In this document: positions 21,887 through 33,232 of the stretch, piece by piece
Layout: each line of letters begins with the position of its first letter
How positions within the stretch are numbered: position 1 is the first letter of the stretch
Assembly (NCBI GenBank): GCA_018902385.1
Contig: JABSSW010000024.1
Span: 558,001 to 622,000, forward strand
DNA from: Physcia stellaris
Taxonomy: Eukaryota > Ascomycota > Lecanoromycetes > Caliciales > Physciaceae
DNA: 64,000 bases
Reading direction: 5' to 3'
Notes under the pieces: generated by a model
What the model was told of the DNA's origin: nothing
Seen by the model: the letters and a program-made list of their open reading frames with translations, nothing else
The model's database searches: none
Position numbers and translations under genes: made by a program

Positions 21887-23361
21887 ATGGATGCTACAGT
21901 ACCTTCCAAAGGCCAATGGCCTGTGGACCCTCAAGACGACGTTCCTGTCTCAAAGGATACAATATGGGTTGATGGATGTTTTGATTTCACTCATCACGGT
22001 AGAGGCTCCAATGATGATGGGGTCTGATCAGCAGCTGATGACGCTCCTGCAGGTCATGCAGGAGCAATGCTTCAGGCTCGACGGCTGGGTAAAGAGCTGG
22101 TGGTGGGAATTCACTCAGATGAGGAAATCCTTGAGAACAAAGGACCCACTGTGATGACTTTGGAGGAACGGTTGGTCATGGGACCTCGTGGAACGAGATG
22201 CCGATGACTGATTCCTAAAGGTAGCGTTGCCGCCGTCGATGCTTGTCGATGGTCTACAAAGTCTATTCCTTACGCTCCCTACGTTACTTCCTTGCCGTGG
22301 ATCTCACACTACGGCTGCCACTATGTTGTTCATGGTGATGACATTACCTCCGACAGCAGCGGAGAAGACTGCTATAGGTATGTAAAGGCAGCAGGACGAT
22401 TCCTAGTCGTCAAGCGAACACCGGGCATCTCTACGACAGATCTTGTGGGGCGAATGTTGTTGTGCACGAGGAGTCACTTCATCAAGTCCCTACCAAGGAT
22501 GCTAGCAGGAAAGGAAGGCTCCGGTAGCCCTGAAGAGCGACGAGTCACAGGCGAAGAAATGGCCCAGCGGATTAGAGACTACGCTACTGACGAATCTGGC
22601 TTGCAACCTGGGCCTTGCGTTCTGAGCTGGAACGTCTCCCAATCTGCGAAGGGAGAGGATGGATATGGAGAAGAGGATAAGTTCTCCACTATGGTCCATG
22701 GTAAAGCCCCAAAACCGGGTCAGCGTGTAGTATATGTAGATGGTGGGTTCGATCTTTTCTCGTCAGGTCATATCGAGTTCTTGCGGCAAGTGATAAAATC
22801 GGAAGTAGCAATCGCCCGCGAGAATGGATGGTACGAAGAAGACTCGATCCGACGGCGCAAGTCAAGCTCGGGCGAGGATTACGGACCCGCTTTTGTCGTA
22901 GCCGGCGTACACGATGATGAGGTGATCAACCACTGGAAAGGCATCAACTATCCCATCATGAACATCTTCGAGAGAGGTCTCTGTGTCCTCCAGTGTCGCG
23001 TAAGTCCTTTACCACATTAGACCCGCGTACCATTCTTAGCCCACAGCATCTAATACCAAATCAGTACATATCTAGTATCATACTCTCTGCTCCCTTTACG
23101 CCATCAGCATCCTACTTACGGCTCATTCCCTTTGGTCTACCATCTGCAGTCTATCACGGTCCAACATCTTTCATGCCACTCACTTTCAATCCCTACTCTG
23201 CAGCCAAAGAGCTTGGCATCTATCAGGAGATACAGAAACACAACTTTCAGCATGTCAATGCTGGGGAGATTGTCGAGAGGATCATGAAAAGCAGAGCTTT
23301 ATACGAGGAGCGACAGAGAATCAAAGCAGAGAAGGCAAAGAAAGAAGGCATGCTTGTGTGA
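21887..23361 (+). CDS. ECT1: Ethanolamine-phosphate cytidylyltransferase
   Basis: Makes CDP-ethanolamine from phosphoethanolamine and CTP in the Kennedy pathway. Exons 21887-21998, 22053-22170, 22225-22999 and 23065-23361 give 433 aa. The first nucleotidyltransferase domain has WVDGCFDFTHHGHAGAMLQA (HxGH near residues 36-39, split by intron 1) and GIHSDEEILENKGPTVMTLE. CHYVVHGDD, GRFLVVKRTPGISTTDLVGR and YVDGGFDLFSSGHIEFLRQV open the linker and second domain. There the HxGH position reads SSGH, so its first His is replaced. Duplicate cytidylyltransferase domains are standard for this enzyme. Length and motif order match the family. Confidence 0.95.
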
Positions 23362-23873
23362 AACGGCGGCCTAGCTTGTTCCCTTCTGGGCGGGCGTCAA
23401 TATCTCGTCAGGTCCCTGAAAAGTTAGGCTAGATTTAGAGAGTCCAAAACTTTGCAGAGCAACGAAGTTATGAAAATGAATAGGTCGGTTCCAGGCATCC
23501 TCTTTTCCAAAAAAATTTGTCATACATGCTACCAGAGGTAACAAGTCCTGCATCCAAAGCTCACCAGAGGATGAAGGCGCCACTTCTCAATCTAATAATG
23601 CGTACACTGGCTTGAAAGAGAAAGAAAAATGTTACAACTGAAAAGTCTGAAGCAATCTATCTGATCAGCACGCTCCGTGCATCTTCTTCATCAAACCCTC
23701 TTCCTTCCTTCAAGCAATCCATGCCAAAGGTTATCTCGGGGGATTTCCATCCAAAGTCTGCAAAATCCTGCTAGCAAGCTAGCAGATCCGTGCCAAACCC
23801 TGCAGGGTGTCCCAAGTCTGGACAGTGCAAGTAAGGTTTGCTGTTTTTGGTGTTCTCTTGCCAACTTCGATCC
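23362..23873. other. Intergenic, nothing recognised
   Basis: Convergent spacer after the cytidylyltransferase; no feature supported. Confidence 0.5.
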
Positions 23874-24587
23874 TTATAATTTGGAGGATCGGTATATGCC
23901 ATCACCAATTGCTAAAGGGTGCAGAAAGTCAGACCGGCAACAACAGACTGAGAAGGAGTTCGAGGCTTGTGAGCTCATACCTTTCGTGTCAAGCCCATTC
24001 TCTACCTGCTGGTTTTTCACTCTAGAGATATCATCGAGAGTCTTCCGACCCTCCGCAGTGAGCCGAACCTCGCACTCGGTAATAGAGCTATTGGGTTGCT
24101 TAGATGGGATTTTCTTTATCAATATTCGCACTAGGAACTTTCGTTCTAGAAGCCATTTCAGCGTCGCACGTATCAAGTGTCTGGACAAATTGTTCGACGG
24201 ACCTGCCGTCCTCAAATGGTCTGGCTCCCTATGTCTACATCTTTCTGTATGCCACCAGGATGGCCGTGTAAGAGCACCAGGAATTTCGTCGCCATGAAGT
24301 TTGATGGCTTTCAGTCTGATACCCCCGCGGTTATATGAATATTGTGCCTGTTTCCTCGGCTCAACGGCGCGGATCCAGCATATGGGCAGCCACTTTGCTT
24401 CATGCTGAGGCAGCCTGTCGAGTAGCATGATATCGACATGATCGCTGCTCATAGCTTCCATCTCGGGTGCTTCCAGTGACTCGCTAGGGCTCAGTGCAAG
24501 TTTCGAGGTGAGATGAATAAGGAAAGCGCACGAGTCGGGGGTGCTAGAAGGACTGATTGATTCTTCGGGGTCGGGTGAGATTCTCAT
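23874..24587 (-). CDS. Possible hypothetical protein, 237 aa
   Basis: ATG-initiated open frame of 237 aa (MRISPDPEESISPSSTPDSC...). One stretch, LKWLLERKFLVRILIKKIPS followed by CEVRLTAEGRKTLDDISR, resembles the beta-wing and helix of winged-helix proteins, where 'LTAEGR' is common. The C-terminal 40 residues look like untranslated or intronic sequence, so the true model may be shorter or spliced. No family identified. Confidence 0.3.
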   Translation of the reverse strand: MRISPDPEESISPSSTPDSCAFLIHLTSKLALSPSESLEAPEMEAMSSDHVDIMLLDRLPQHEAKWLPICWIRAVEPRKQAQYSYNRGGIRLKAIKLHGDEIPGALTRPSWWHTERCRHREPDHLRTAGPSNNLSRHLIRATLKWLLERKFLVRILIKKIPSKQPNSSITECEVRLTAEGRKTLDDISRVKNQQVENGLDTKGMSSQASNSFSVCCCRSDFLHPLAIGDGIYRSSKL

Positions 24588-25709
24588 CTTGTTTGCCTAG
24601 GTATACCGATGATATGCAATGGACTTCTTGTTAATAGTAACAATCAGTCTCTCTTATCAAATATCCAAAGAACACGAGGGAAAGTGAAAACGTTGAGACT
24701 AGGGTATGAGCTGCTTCCCCTCTCTCTCTCGGTCAGATATCAGTTTTGAAAATCATGCAGTATCATGCACACTACATGCATGTCTTCGTCATCCTATCTT
24801 GCAAACCTCTTTTGCTTGCATACTTATGCACTTCACATAGAGAGTGCCCCTCGATCTGCTTGTGACAGGTCGTCGGTCATCTTCCACTACACGTGGTAAG
24901 TGAATTTTGACGCACGAAGGATGCAGCGTGCTTGCATCGATTCCTGGAGATCTTGTGGTCAGTCGAATCATTGTCCACGGCTTCAGATTTCTGTCCTTTG
25001 ATCTTCCTGGCTACATAAGCTCCATGGCTGGGAAGAATACAAAGAAGATCTCTAGCTGCAAGCCACTCACGAGAAATCCGCGCTGCATGCGACTACTCCC
25101 AAACCCTGAAGGATGCCTAGTGGGCTCGGACCACTTCAGGGAAAGCTGCAGAGGGTGTTAATCTCCTCCTTTCGGCATGTCGTACATTGATCGCCCTTCT
25201 CCGTGCCCGGAGTTTCTTTGGTAAGCGGAGTTTGATAAAAGTAGAAGGTACGTAGAGGAGAGTGAGGAGATTGAAGCGGATGTGATTGAGAGGAGGGAAC
25301 AGCTTAGGACGGAGGATATACTTCCTTACTTGGATATGAAGAGGTCTGCAGGGGAGAGAGAAAGACATGGGATCTGAATGGTGGATTTGGGGGAGGCGTT
25401 GGTGGGAGGTTGAGGAGGAAGTATGGGGTTTGATGTTGCTTCGTGTAGATAACGCCTGAATCTCACTGGAAGTCAGGCTGCCTGCATATATTCGTCGTGT
25501 GCCCTGTCTTGCAGATCGTGTGTTTAGTGTGCCCTTTCCGTCTTCTATATTCCGTACTCACTCACTCGAAGAGGGGAAGCCCATCTCAGCCCTGGATACT
25601 TATTCGAAAAACCCTGTTAGGGTTAGCAATTTGAGAGAGTTGGCGAGGTTGGGTCAACAAGCGATATATGCAAGAGGTAGGAATCACATACGACTATGTG
25701 TTCTCGAAA
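24588..25709. other. Gap upstream of TRAPPC13
   Basis: 1.1 kb without a supportable gene. An open frame from 25499 overlaps TRAPPC13 exon 1 in another frame and is not believed. Confidence 0.45.
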
Positions 25710-26835
25710 ATGGAAGCGCCTCGCGAGCCCCATTCAGTGTCGTTGAAGGGTATGTCAAAGCAAATCTCCTTCTCTATCGCAAATCCGAATTAACAATCAA
25801 TAGTACTACGGTGAGTTAAAGACTTTGAGATCCTGTTTGTCATGCATTGAAATCTTCATACGTAGTCTTTCTCGTCCATCGCTTTCTCAAAGTGGACCAC
25901 CACTTCCAAAGCATGCCTCTGCAACAGGCATTGACTCGGGAAAGGCTTTGGACATACCCAGCGGTGTCGATGAGGAATTTTGCTTAAGTCCGATTGTACA
26001 GTATTGCTGTCGACTTCATCAAACAGCGCTCGCTGATAGTCCCCAGCTCACTTTACCACCTGCATTTGGGCAAGCTTACGTGGGAGAAACATTCTCATGT
26101 ACATTGTGTGCAAACAACGAGCTGCTTGGCGGTACCGACCGGATAATCAATGGACTCAAGATAGGGGCCGATATGCAAACACCATCAGGGACTGTTCCCC
26201 TCGAGCTTACACCTGAAGATGACAATTCAGTCAACCGTCAATTGGGACCGGGAGAGTCACTGCAGAGGATTGTTCGATTCGACCTTCGAGAGGAAGGGAA
26301 TCACGTGCTTGCCGTTAGTCTGAGCTACTCGGAGACCACATTGTCAGATGGCAAAGCTGCTTCCAGTGGACGTGTACGGACTTTCAGAAAGCTCTATCAA
26401 TTTGCAGCTCAGCCGTGCCTTAGCGTACGGACCAAAGTTTCGGACATTCCCACGGCTGAGCCCAGCAGTGGAACAGATCCCTCATCAAAGCCTACCCGCT
26501 TCGCGTTGGAAGCCCAATTAGAGAACATGGCAGATGGTGCTATCTTACTGGAGAAAGTTACGTTCAACACCAAAGCGCCCTTTCTATCGACGTCTCTCAA
26601 CTGGGATGCTGGTTCCCAAGACGGGGAACGGAAAGAAGCGCCGACTTTGGTTCCCCGAGATGTCGTGCAGGTAGCTTTCTTGATCGAAGAGCAACCGCAG
26701 GCTAAAGTATCTGTACCTCAGCGGGAGGTCAAAGATGGTCGGACGGTCCTTGGCCAGCTCAGCATTCGATGGCGTACCGCGATGGGCGATTCTGGCTTTC
26801 TCACCACCGGCTGGCTGATGACGAAAAAGCGTTGA
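25710..26835 (+). CDS. TRAPP complex subunit TRAPPC13, with a 7-nt microexon
   Basis: Subunit of the TRAPP vesicle-tethering complexes acting at ER-Golgi and Golgi steps (DUF974 family). Exon 1 25710-25749 encodes MEAPREPHSVSLK plus one base. Exon 2 is only 25804-25810 (TACTACG), and exon 3 is 25866-26835. Joining them gives HSVSLKVLRLSRPSLSQSGP, the family's hallmark N-terminus; without the microexon both frame and motif are lost. All introns have canonical ends (GTATGT/TAG, GTGAGT/TAG). Downstream blocks LTLPPAFGQAYVGETFSCTL, NHVLAVSLSYSE and FRKLYQFAAQPCLSVRTKV are typical, as is the end WRTAMGDSGFLTTGWL. Total 338 aa. Confidence 0.93.
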
Positions 26836-28041
26836 GGGTAGAAAGTCGACAATAGAAATGGGAGAGTGGTATCTCCCAAGTAGCTGCTACTTCGAATCTT
26901 GGTAATTGGATATATACAGGGTTTATATATAAGGTAGGCAATCGGTGCTATCATGTATGGAGGATAAAAGCGCGGTGTGGTCGTCCGGGCTTGGCTGTTC
27001 TGAACTTCTGCGACAGCCAAGAGCTGGACCCTGGTCAGTGATCAACGCAGGGACGGACAAGCGTTTCTCGTGTCTGCCTGCCACAATTTACTTGTACAAA
27101 CTGTCCGAGATGCTTCTTCGCGTAGATCGCGTCAACCACAATGGGACGAAAGCATAAAAGCTTGGGCCACGAGGCCACGTACCTCCTTTTTTTTTACCCC
27201 TGAGTACTAGCATGATATCGTTGATGAATCTGATTGCATAGCTGGCGATTACGCTCGAGCATCTTGTAGTCACCGCGCTCGAGAAGGTGGCTCTAATTGC
27301 ATGCCTCGTCTGTATGCGACTCCCAAGAGGCAAACTGCAGGCAGATAAGGTTTCATCTCAGGCGGCAGGAGCTGCCCTCGTGCCTGGAATCTCTATCACC
27401 AATTTTCATCTATCCGCTGGAAAAGGAGCAGCACTGCACACCAAAATGATCCGTACTGCTGCGGTATCCGTATCCCTCATTTGCTAGCCCGTACTTTGAT
27501 CATCTCGGCCCTTTGGCAGTTCACTAAAACGATCACCACCCTCCTAGGCTCAGCTGTCCGGCCCAATCACATGGGCACTAGCATTGTGCCCCTCAGAAAT
27601 GTGGGGGAGCTTGAGCGACAAAATAACCGCTTCAACCTTCAACAGTTGGGAAAGTCTTCGTTGGCCTCGAGAAAGACGCACTGCTGCTCCCGGAACACTG
27701 GACGGTGGGAATAAACCCCAATCCAGTCCCTGCATCACCGTTGCTTGTACATCAGGCGCTTGCTGTCGACCTTGCTGTGTCTCATCCTTAAGCGTCTTGT
27801 AGGAATCTTCCGCATATGCGGGCTCCACGCTGCAAGAGAGCCTCACCTCAAAACCCGGCATCGTGCACATGCGAATGATAGGAGATCGGCTTGTCCCACG
27901 TCATGTGTGACCATAATCTGAAGATTTGCACTACATGAATTTTTGAATCGGCATCTGCTTTGTTTTGCACGCGAGCTTTCCTTCATTCATTGATTTCACC
28001 TTCTTCCTTACATTCCTTACCCAGCATTCGCAGACCAGTCA
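26836..28041. other. Gap between TRAPPC13 and the DENN gene
   Basis: 1.2 kb; only short unconvincing ORFs. An 11-nt T run lies near 27187-27197. The DENN promoter presumably lies at the right end. Confidence 0.45.
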
Positions 28042-31000
28042 ATGGCTCCAGGCCCAACAGCGGAGACGTCGTCTGCTCCCTTGGCAGATTGGTTTTTCAT
28101 ATCTGGTGAGGGCTCAGTGCGACTTCGGTGTTGAAACTTCTGCTGATTTTTACTTCAGGCGTCGACAGCGACCAATTGACCTGGGGCCGAGAAGAGGACC
28201 TTGCTGCCAATAATGTCTCACCACCTAGTGAGCCCACCATCGAGGAAGATAGATTGGCCGAGGCAGAGCATGTCTCCCCAGACTTTCCACCTACCACACC
28301 TCGGAACCGCAAGAGGAACTCCTACCAGCGCCTCTCACGTCTCTCGGATGATGCCCGTCTCTCCATCGCCTCAATCTCCTCTACACCTGACAGAAAGGGT
28401 ACGGACAGCAACAGAAGCAGTGCAACAATAAAGGGCATACAGATCGTTGGCAAGGGAGTGCTTAATGATCAAGACTTCGACAGAGCATTGCGAAAGTTTG
28501 CTTCTGAAAGAGATTCATTTCTCTCGGATCTGACCCTAAGTGCTGGTGCAATAGTGCCCAACAGGCCAAAGCCTAGACCAAAGACCCAGAGGATTGTCAA
28601 TGAAGATGCTTCCGCTCTGAAGTCCGGGCTAGGAAGCATACGGCGACGGGTTTCATTCAGGGACATGAATAGCTTGAAGAGACAGTCCACCGTGGCAAGA
28701 CAAGGTAAGCCTTTCAATACTCTGGTCTGGCTCAAGAGGTAAAATGGCCACGGATGGGTATCGCTTTTCTATCTTTCTAAGCGAGCTCCCTAATTGACCG
28801 CTTCACAGCTTCCGTCCGGACGTCGAGGAGAATGAGTAATTACAACTCCGTCATTCCCAACCCTCAGCCCCTACATGCCGAGGCCTCCACCCATCCCCTT
28901 AAGCGGCGGCTAGAGCCAGTGCTCTTGGACCGATATCCACCAAAAAGCATGGTGGAGGAGACAAAACGAAGAGGGACATTCCCAGATTACGTGCCAATGT
29001 TTGCTTTTCCCAACGACGTCAATATCGTTTCTTCGGACGAGCGGCCTAGGTCAACCTGGCATGGTTTTTCGATGACATCCAGCGACAATTCCAGGCTTCA
29101 CGGTATATGCATAATCATGTGGATGCCCCTGAATCAACGCGCGTCTGAGGAGTTGGAACGTAGGTGTGAAGAGTGGCGGCGTGACAATATGACAGATGAG
29201 GAGCGAGAGCTAGCCAGCAGCTTAGGGGAAAGACTGGCACTTGAGAGAGTAAAACTATCACGATTACTTGCTAGATTACCCTCTGTGGCTTCTGAGTCAA
29301 CAGCCAGGGAGATCCTCGAAGATGATATCAGCGCTGTTGAAGAGAAGATTGGGCTGATGACTGATCTTTTGCGCCCTGTCAGACATGGTGCAGCAGCAAA
29401 GATCGATGGTCTCACGAATGGAGAGACTGGCCTATGGATACCGAGGTCATATGGGATCCTCGGCCGAGATGCTTCTCTCACCACTTTTTGGAAAGAATGG
29501 CTAAGGGCGGTGGTAGTCCCAATGACGGATGGTGGTATTCTGCGGGTACCCCCAAGCTCACCCAAGATTGGAATGTGGCAACCTCTGGAACGATACGTGG
29601 TGAATCTATGCACAGAAGCCTTGAGTCCTATCACATCAAAGACCCAAGTCGAAGTTGCTGTCAGGGAGCTACGACTGTTTGCTCGAAAAGAAGCGGTCAA
29701 TGAGCTTCCCGGGTCCCGCAATGTGAGATACAGTATCGCAGTTCAATGACTTTCACTGATAGATTGTAGACTGACCTTTATGCATTATTCCGTGCGCTTT
29801 CCATTCCAAATATTGTGGTGCTGCTAGAGGTAGGATACTTTGCCTCTTCCTGGAGAAATTAGAGTGCTGACACCATTTGCAGTTCGCACTAGCTGAATCT
29901 CGAATCATCCTTCTGTCATCCCACACCTCCATGCTCCACTTGGCCAGCAAAGCTCTCGTAGAATTACTCTATCCTATGACCTGGGCCGGTGTCTTTATAC
30001 CAGTACTTCCGGCACGCCTAATTCAAGCGCTTGAGGCCCCCTGTCCATATATCGTCGGTATCGAGCGTCGATACGAGAAAATCGAGCTTCCAGAGGACGA
30101 CTTTGTCTTGGTTGACCTAGATCAAGATGAGATCGAATCTACTACACGGCCCACGCCAATGCCCAGGCAACAGCGGCGGAAACTCAATTCGTTGCTTCAG
30201 GTTGCAGCACCTCATCACAATCGGTTTGGTGTGCCTGCGGGACCTCCTGCCTATGCTATGGAATCCTTTCCTTTCGACACATTCTCTTCGGAGAACTCTT
30301 CTTTGTTCAATGGCCACCCACCTCTGACTACGTTGGCTAAATACGTAAGTCTGAATTCTACGTCCTTTGGAGACGCCGCCTCTAGTACTTCTTCCGAACT
30401 CCCATTGTTCAATGCCTTTTCAGCACAAAACACTCAGCGTATCGCTGAACGACCTTCGACAAGTAGGTCCGGGAAAGCCACCTCACCTGATTCACCAAAG
30501 CTCTCTCCTACATCAATCGCCTTTCCCCCTGTACCGTCAACTCCCATCTCCAGCATCCATAGAAAAGATTCAGGATTCGACATACAATCCACATTACGCG
30601 AGAAACGTTCAGGGCATTTTGATGCCCTCTCGAAGCGGAGCTCAACGTATGGTGTGGACAGGTATCCTACAGTAAGACGTCCAAGTATACCGTTCAGCGG
30701 GCACTCTTCCAACCATTCATCAAACCTTTCCATGACCATGTCGACTGATAGTTATCCAATGTCCAATTACGCTCCGTCTACTTACGCACAATCGACTTTA
30801 GCAGCTTCAACGGTCATGCCTAATATGCTGATGCAGCCTGTTCGCAATACAGAGACCGTCAGCTGGACTGAAGGCCACTGTCTACAATGGCATGCACTCG
30901 ATGATCGGTCAAACTGCTCGATTTGCGAAGACAAAGCCGAGGGTGGGATCTACAAGTGTACCGGGTGCGGTATATGTGCTCATGGGAGATGCGCTCAACA

Positions 31001-31708
31001 AATCTGTCTGGTTTGCCCTGCAGCATTTCATCCTGAGCAAGTACGAGCGGCTTTCGTGCGGTGTTTCGCAAGCCTGTTCTACACGTATCGAAAGTTCCTC
31101 TTGCCTGCCAGTGGCGAGCAAAAGAAAGCAAAGATGCTATACCGCTTCAATATGGATGGGTTTTTGCGTAGCTTGCCAAATGAGAACGCCGAATACCTGC
31201 GGGTACTACAGCAGACGCAAGGCGAGCATGCCCGCTTCTTTCACCTTCATGTTATCTAATGTTTAACCAGCTTTCAATGAGTTCATCCACGAGCGGGAGA
31301 CAAAGCCTGCAACTGACCCGAGTATCGTGCTGTTCGACCAAGTCATCTTATCGAAGAAAAACCGTGGCCGGACGTCCATGTTCAGCAAATCGAAGACGGA
31401 TTTCTTGTCGGATACCTCAGATCATCTCTGGCGGTCAGCAGCTGCCAATCCACCGAAGGGCCGGTTTCCTGGTGATTATAGGGCGATCATCACTAGAAGT
31501 AAGCTTTACCGAAAACTGGACTCTTTGTTGATTGGTTTGCTAACAGGCTCATCTAGTCCCTGCGAAGTTGGACCCTACCTTAATGAAAGAACCCCGCGTG
31601 ATCCAAGGGGTGCCACGGATCAACACAACCAAGGCGCAGAGGAAGCCTATTCCCAGTATGCTGGGACCGAACAAGAGGATGAACGGGATGGCTCAATCGC
31701 CTTCATAA
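28042..31708 (+). CDS. DENN-domain protein with C1-like zinc finger
   Basis: Probable Rab guanine-nucleotide exchange factor. Seven exons: 28042-28105, 28159-28704, 28809-29722, 29770-29829, 29883-31221, 31271-31498, 31557-31708; 1100 aa. The N-terminus APLADWFFISGVDSDQLTWG opens the module. uDENN is around FPDYVPMFAFPNDVNIVSSD; cDENN includes TDLYALFRALSIPNIVVLLE, FALAESRIILLSSHTSMLHL and MTWAGVFIPVLPARLIQALE. A disordered 230-residue insert follows, then a Cys/His cluster (CSICEDKAEGGIYKCTGCGI then HGRCAQQICLVC) with C1 spacing. dDENN is at EQVRAAFVRCFASLFYTYRK and AFNEFIHERETKPATDPS. Intron 5 uses a GC donor (AAG|GCGAGC) and is required for LQQTQ-AFNEFIHE. Confidence 0.93.
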
Positions 31709-31994
31709 CAGTGCGGTTTTGTCCTGGCTTCTTGAAAACACCATAGAAGGCGCACAGGTGGCGTTTGGTGCTCCAGAGGTGGTGGTTTTGCTATTGGATA
31801 CGCGTTCTAATTGGGACGAATGGAAAGATTTCAAGGAAAGATTTACGATGCGAGGCATGAATCGGAGGTAAGCGCATCGATCATAAAGTAGGAAAGCCAT
31901 CTTGTTGTAGTAAATACCCTCAAAAGCGCATTTTGCTTTTGGGAGAGGATCAAAGCTCGTTTCCTGGAAAATTTTCATCATGACCTGTTTTGCT
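31709..31994. other. Convergent spacer
   Basis: 286 bp between the 3' ends of the DENN and PTAR1-like genes; no feature seen. Confidence 0.5.
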
Positions 31995-33149
31995 TCATGA
32001 ACAGATCTCGAACTCCTTCACAGCCTTCAAAAATCCGTCCACACTGCTCCCCCTCCACCGGAACCTCGTCATGAATGCCCTTGTCTCCTCAACCATCCTC
32101 TTCATTTCTTCCCTTGTATCACTTGGGCTCTTTCGTTCCCGCGCAGCTTCTCCCTCATCTGCGCCTTCGCCTCCCTCTCTATCCCTGCCATGAGAATCAA
32201 CAACCCTCAGTAAAAACACCAAGAAGGACCACCCCGAGACATCTCTCGGATGCCGCAGGCACCAGGCATGCACATCCCTCATGCTCCGGATAGCCAGCGC
32301 TTCCCGAAACGCCCGCCCCATCTCACGACCCACATCCCCACCCGAGACTGCCGAGACAACAGCGAAGAGATCACGGAGGTAATTCCAAGCGTAGTAATTG
32401 GCAGGATGGCGCTCCGCGGCCTTCGTCACGATACGTAATTCCCTCTCCCACTGCTCCCCAAACCACCCGATATTACCCACCGTCCTCGCTCTCGTTCCCG
32501 AGTGGGAAAGATACCCCGTCAGCAGCCAGAGGCGGTATGACCACAGCGTGCAGCTTTTGGTATGTTTCGGCAGCGGACTGGTCACCAGGCTCTCCAGGAA
32601 GGAAAGCTCGTGCTCGATGGTTTCGGGAGTCTGGGTTGGAGAGTGGTGGGGTGCGGGCGGGAGGTAGGTGGAGAGGTGCTGGCGGCGGAAGTTGGCTGCG
32701 GTTAGGTGGTTGGGGTCCCAGAGGAGGAGGACGGCTGTTGCGTCCAGGGCGCACTTGTGGGTCTCTTTTTCATCTTTTTGGGGCTTTGAGGTGGAGGTAG
32801 AGGATATAGTCTGGGGTCGGCTGGTGTAGGAGAAGAAGCGATGGTGGGCGAGGAGGAAGAGGGGGATTAGTGCTGCTTTGGGGATCCCTAGTGAAGGCGG
32901 GTCTTTCGAGTAGAGGATCTCGGGCGGGAAGCTGGAGGGGAGGATGTCGATTTCGAGGATGAGCGGAGGGGAGGCGGTGAGGATTGAGATGAGCTGGTCG
33001 TATTGGGCGGTTGTGGAGGGAGTTGTTGGGGGAAGGGGTGTCATTGGAGTGGGAAGTGGGGGAGGCTCTGGGGAAGGGTTCCGCTTGGTGGTGGGGCTGA
33101 TTATACTTGGCGAAATATGATTTTTGGCGATTGGATTATTGAGCATCAT
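31995..33149 (-). CDS. Protein prenyltransferase alpha-subunit repeat protein (PTAR1-like)
   Basis: Single exon of 384 aa from the ATG at 33149; the ATG at 33044 (MTPLPPTTPS) is an alternative giving 349 aa. PPTA-type helical repeats are visible by their Trp-Asn/Tyr cores: LWDPNHLTAANFRRQHL, TLWSYRLWLL, NYYAWNYLRDLF and HAWCLRHPRDVSGWSFLVFL. PTAR1 in animals is the alpha-like subunit of geranylgeranyltransferase type III; fungal members are less studied. The coding strand is Pro-rich at the N-terminus. It starts 83 bp from GET1 in divergent orientation. Confidence 0.85.
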   Translation of the reverse strand: MMLNNPIAKNHISPSIISPTTKRNPSPEPPPLPTPMTPLPPTTPSTTAQYDQLISILTASPPLILEIDILPSSFPPEILYSKDPPSLGIPKAALIPLFLLAHHRFFSYTSRPQTISSTSTSKPQKDEKETHKCALDATAVLLLWDPNHLTAANFRRQHLSTYLPPAPHHSPTQTPETIEHELSFLESLVTSPLPKHTKSCTLWSYRLWLLTGYLSHSGTRARTVGNIGWFGEQWERELRIVTKAAERHPANYYAWNYLRDLFAVVSAVSGGDVGREMGRAFREALAIRSMRDVHAWCLRHPRDVSGWSFLVFLLRVVDSHGRDREGGEGADEGEAARERKSPSDTREEMKRMVEETRAFMTRFRWRGSSVDGFLKAVKEFEICS

Positions 33150-33232
33150 CCTCAATAATGGCTTGAATCAGTCAACAGAAAGCTCAAGCTTCATACAACA
33201 CAACCACAACAATCCCGTGAACACTGGGGACC
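33150..33232. promoter_or_regulatory. 83-bp divergent promoter between PTAR1-like and GET1
   Basis: The two start codons (33149 minus, 33233 plus) are 83 bp apart. If the upstream PTAR1 ATG is used, both 5'UTRs and promoters must overlap. The sequence includes repeated CAACA/ACAAC runs near 33195-33212. Confidence 0.45.

Noticed and set aside
25499-25819. 106-codon frame upstream of TRAPPC13
   Set aside because: It overlaps TRAPPC13 exons 1 and 2 in another frame and has no recognisable domain.
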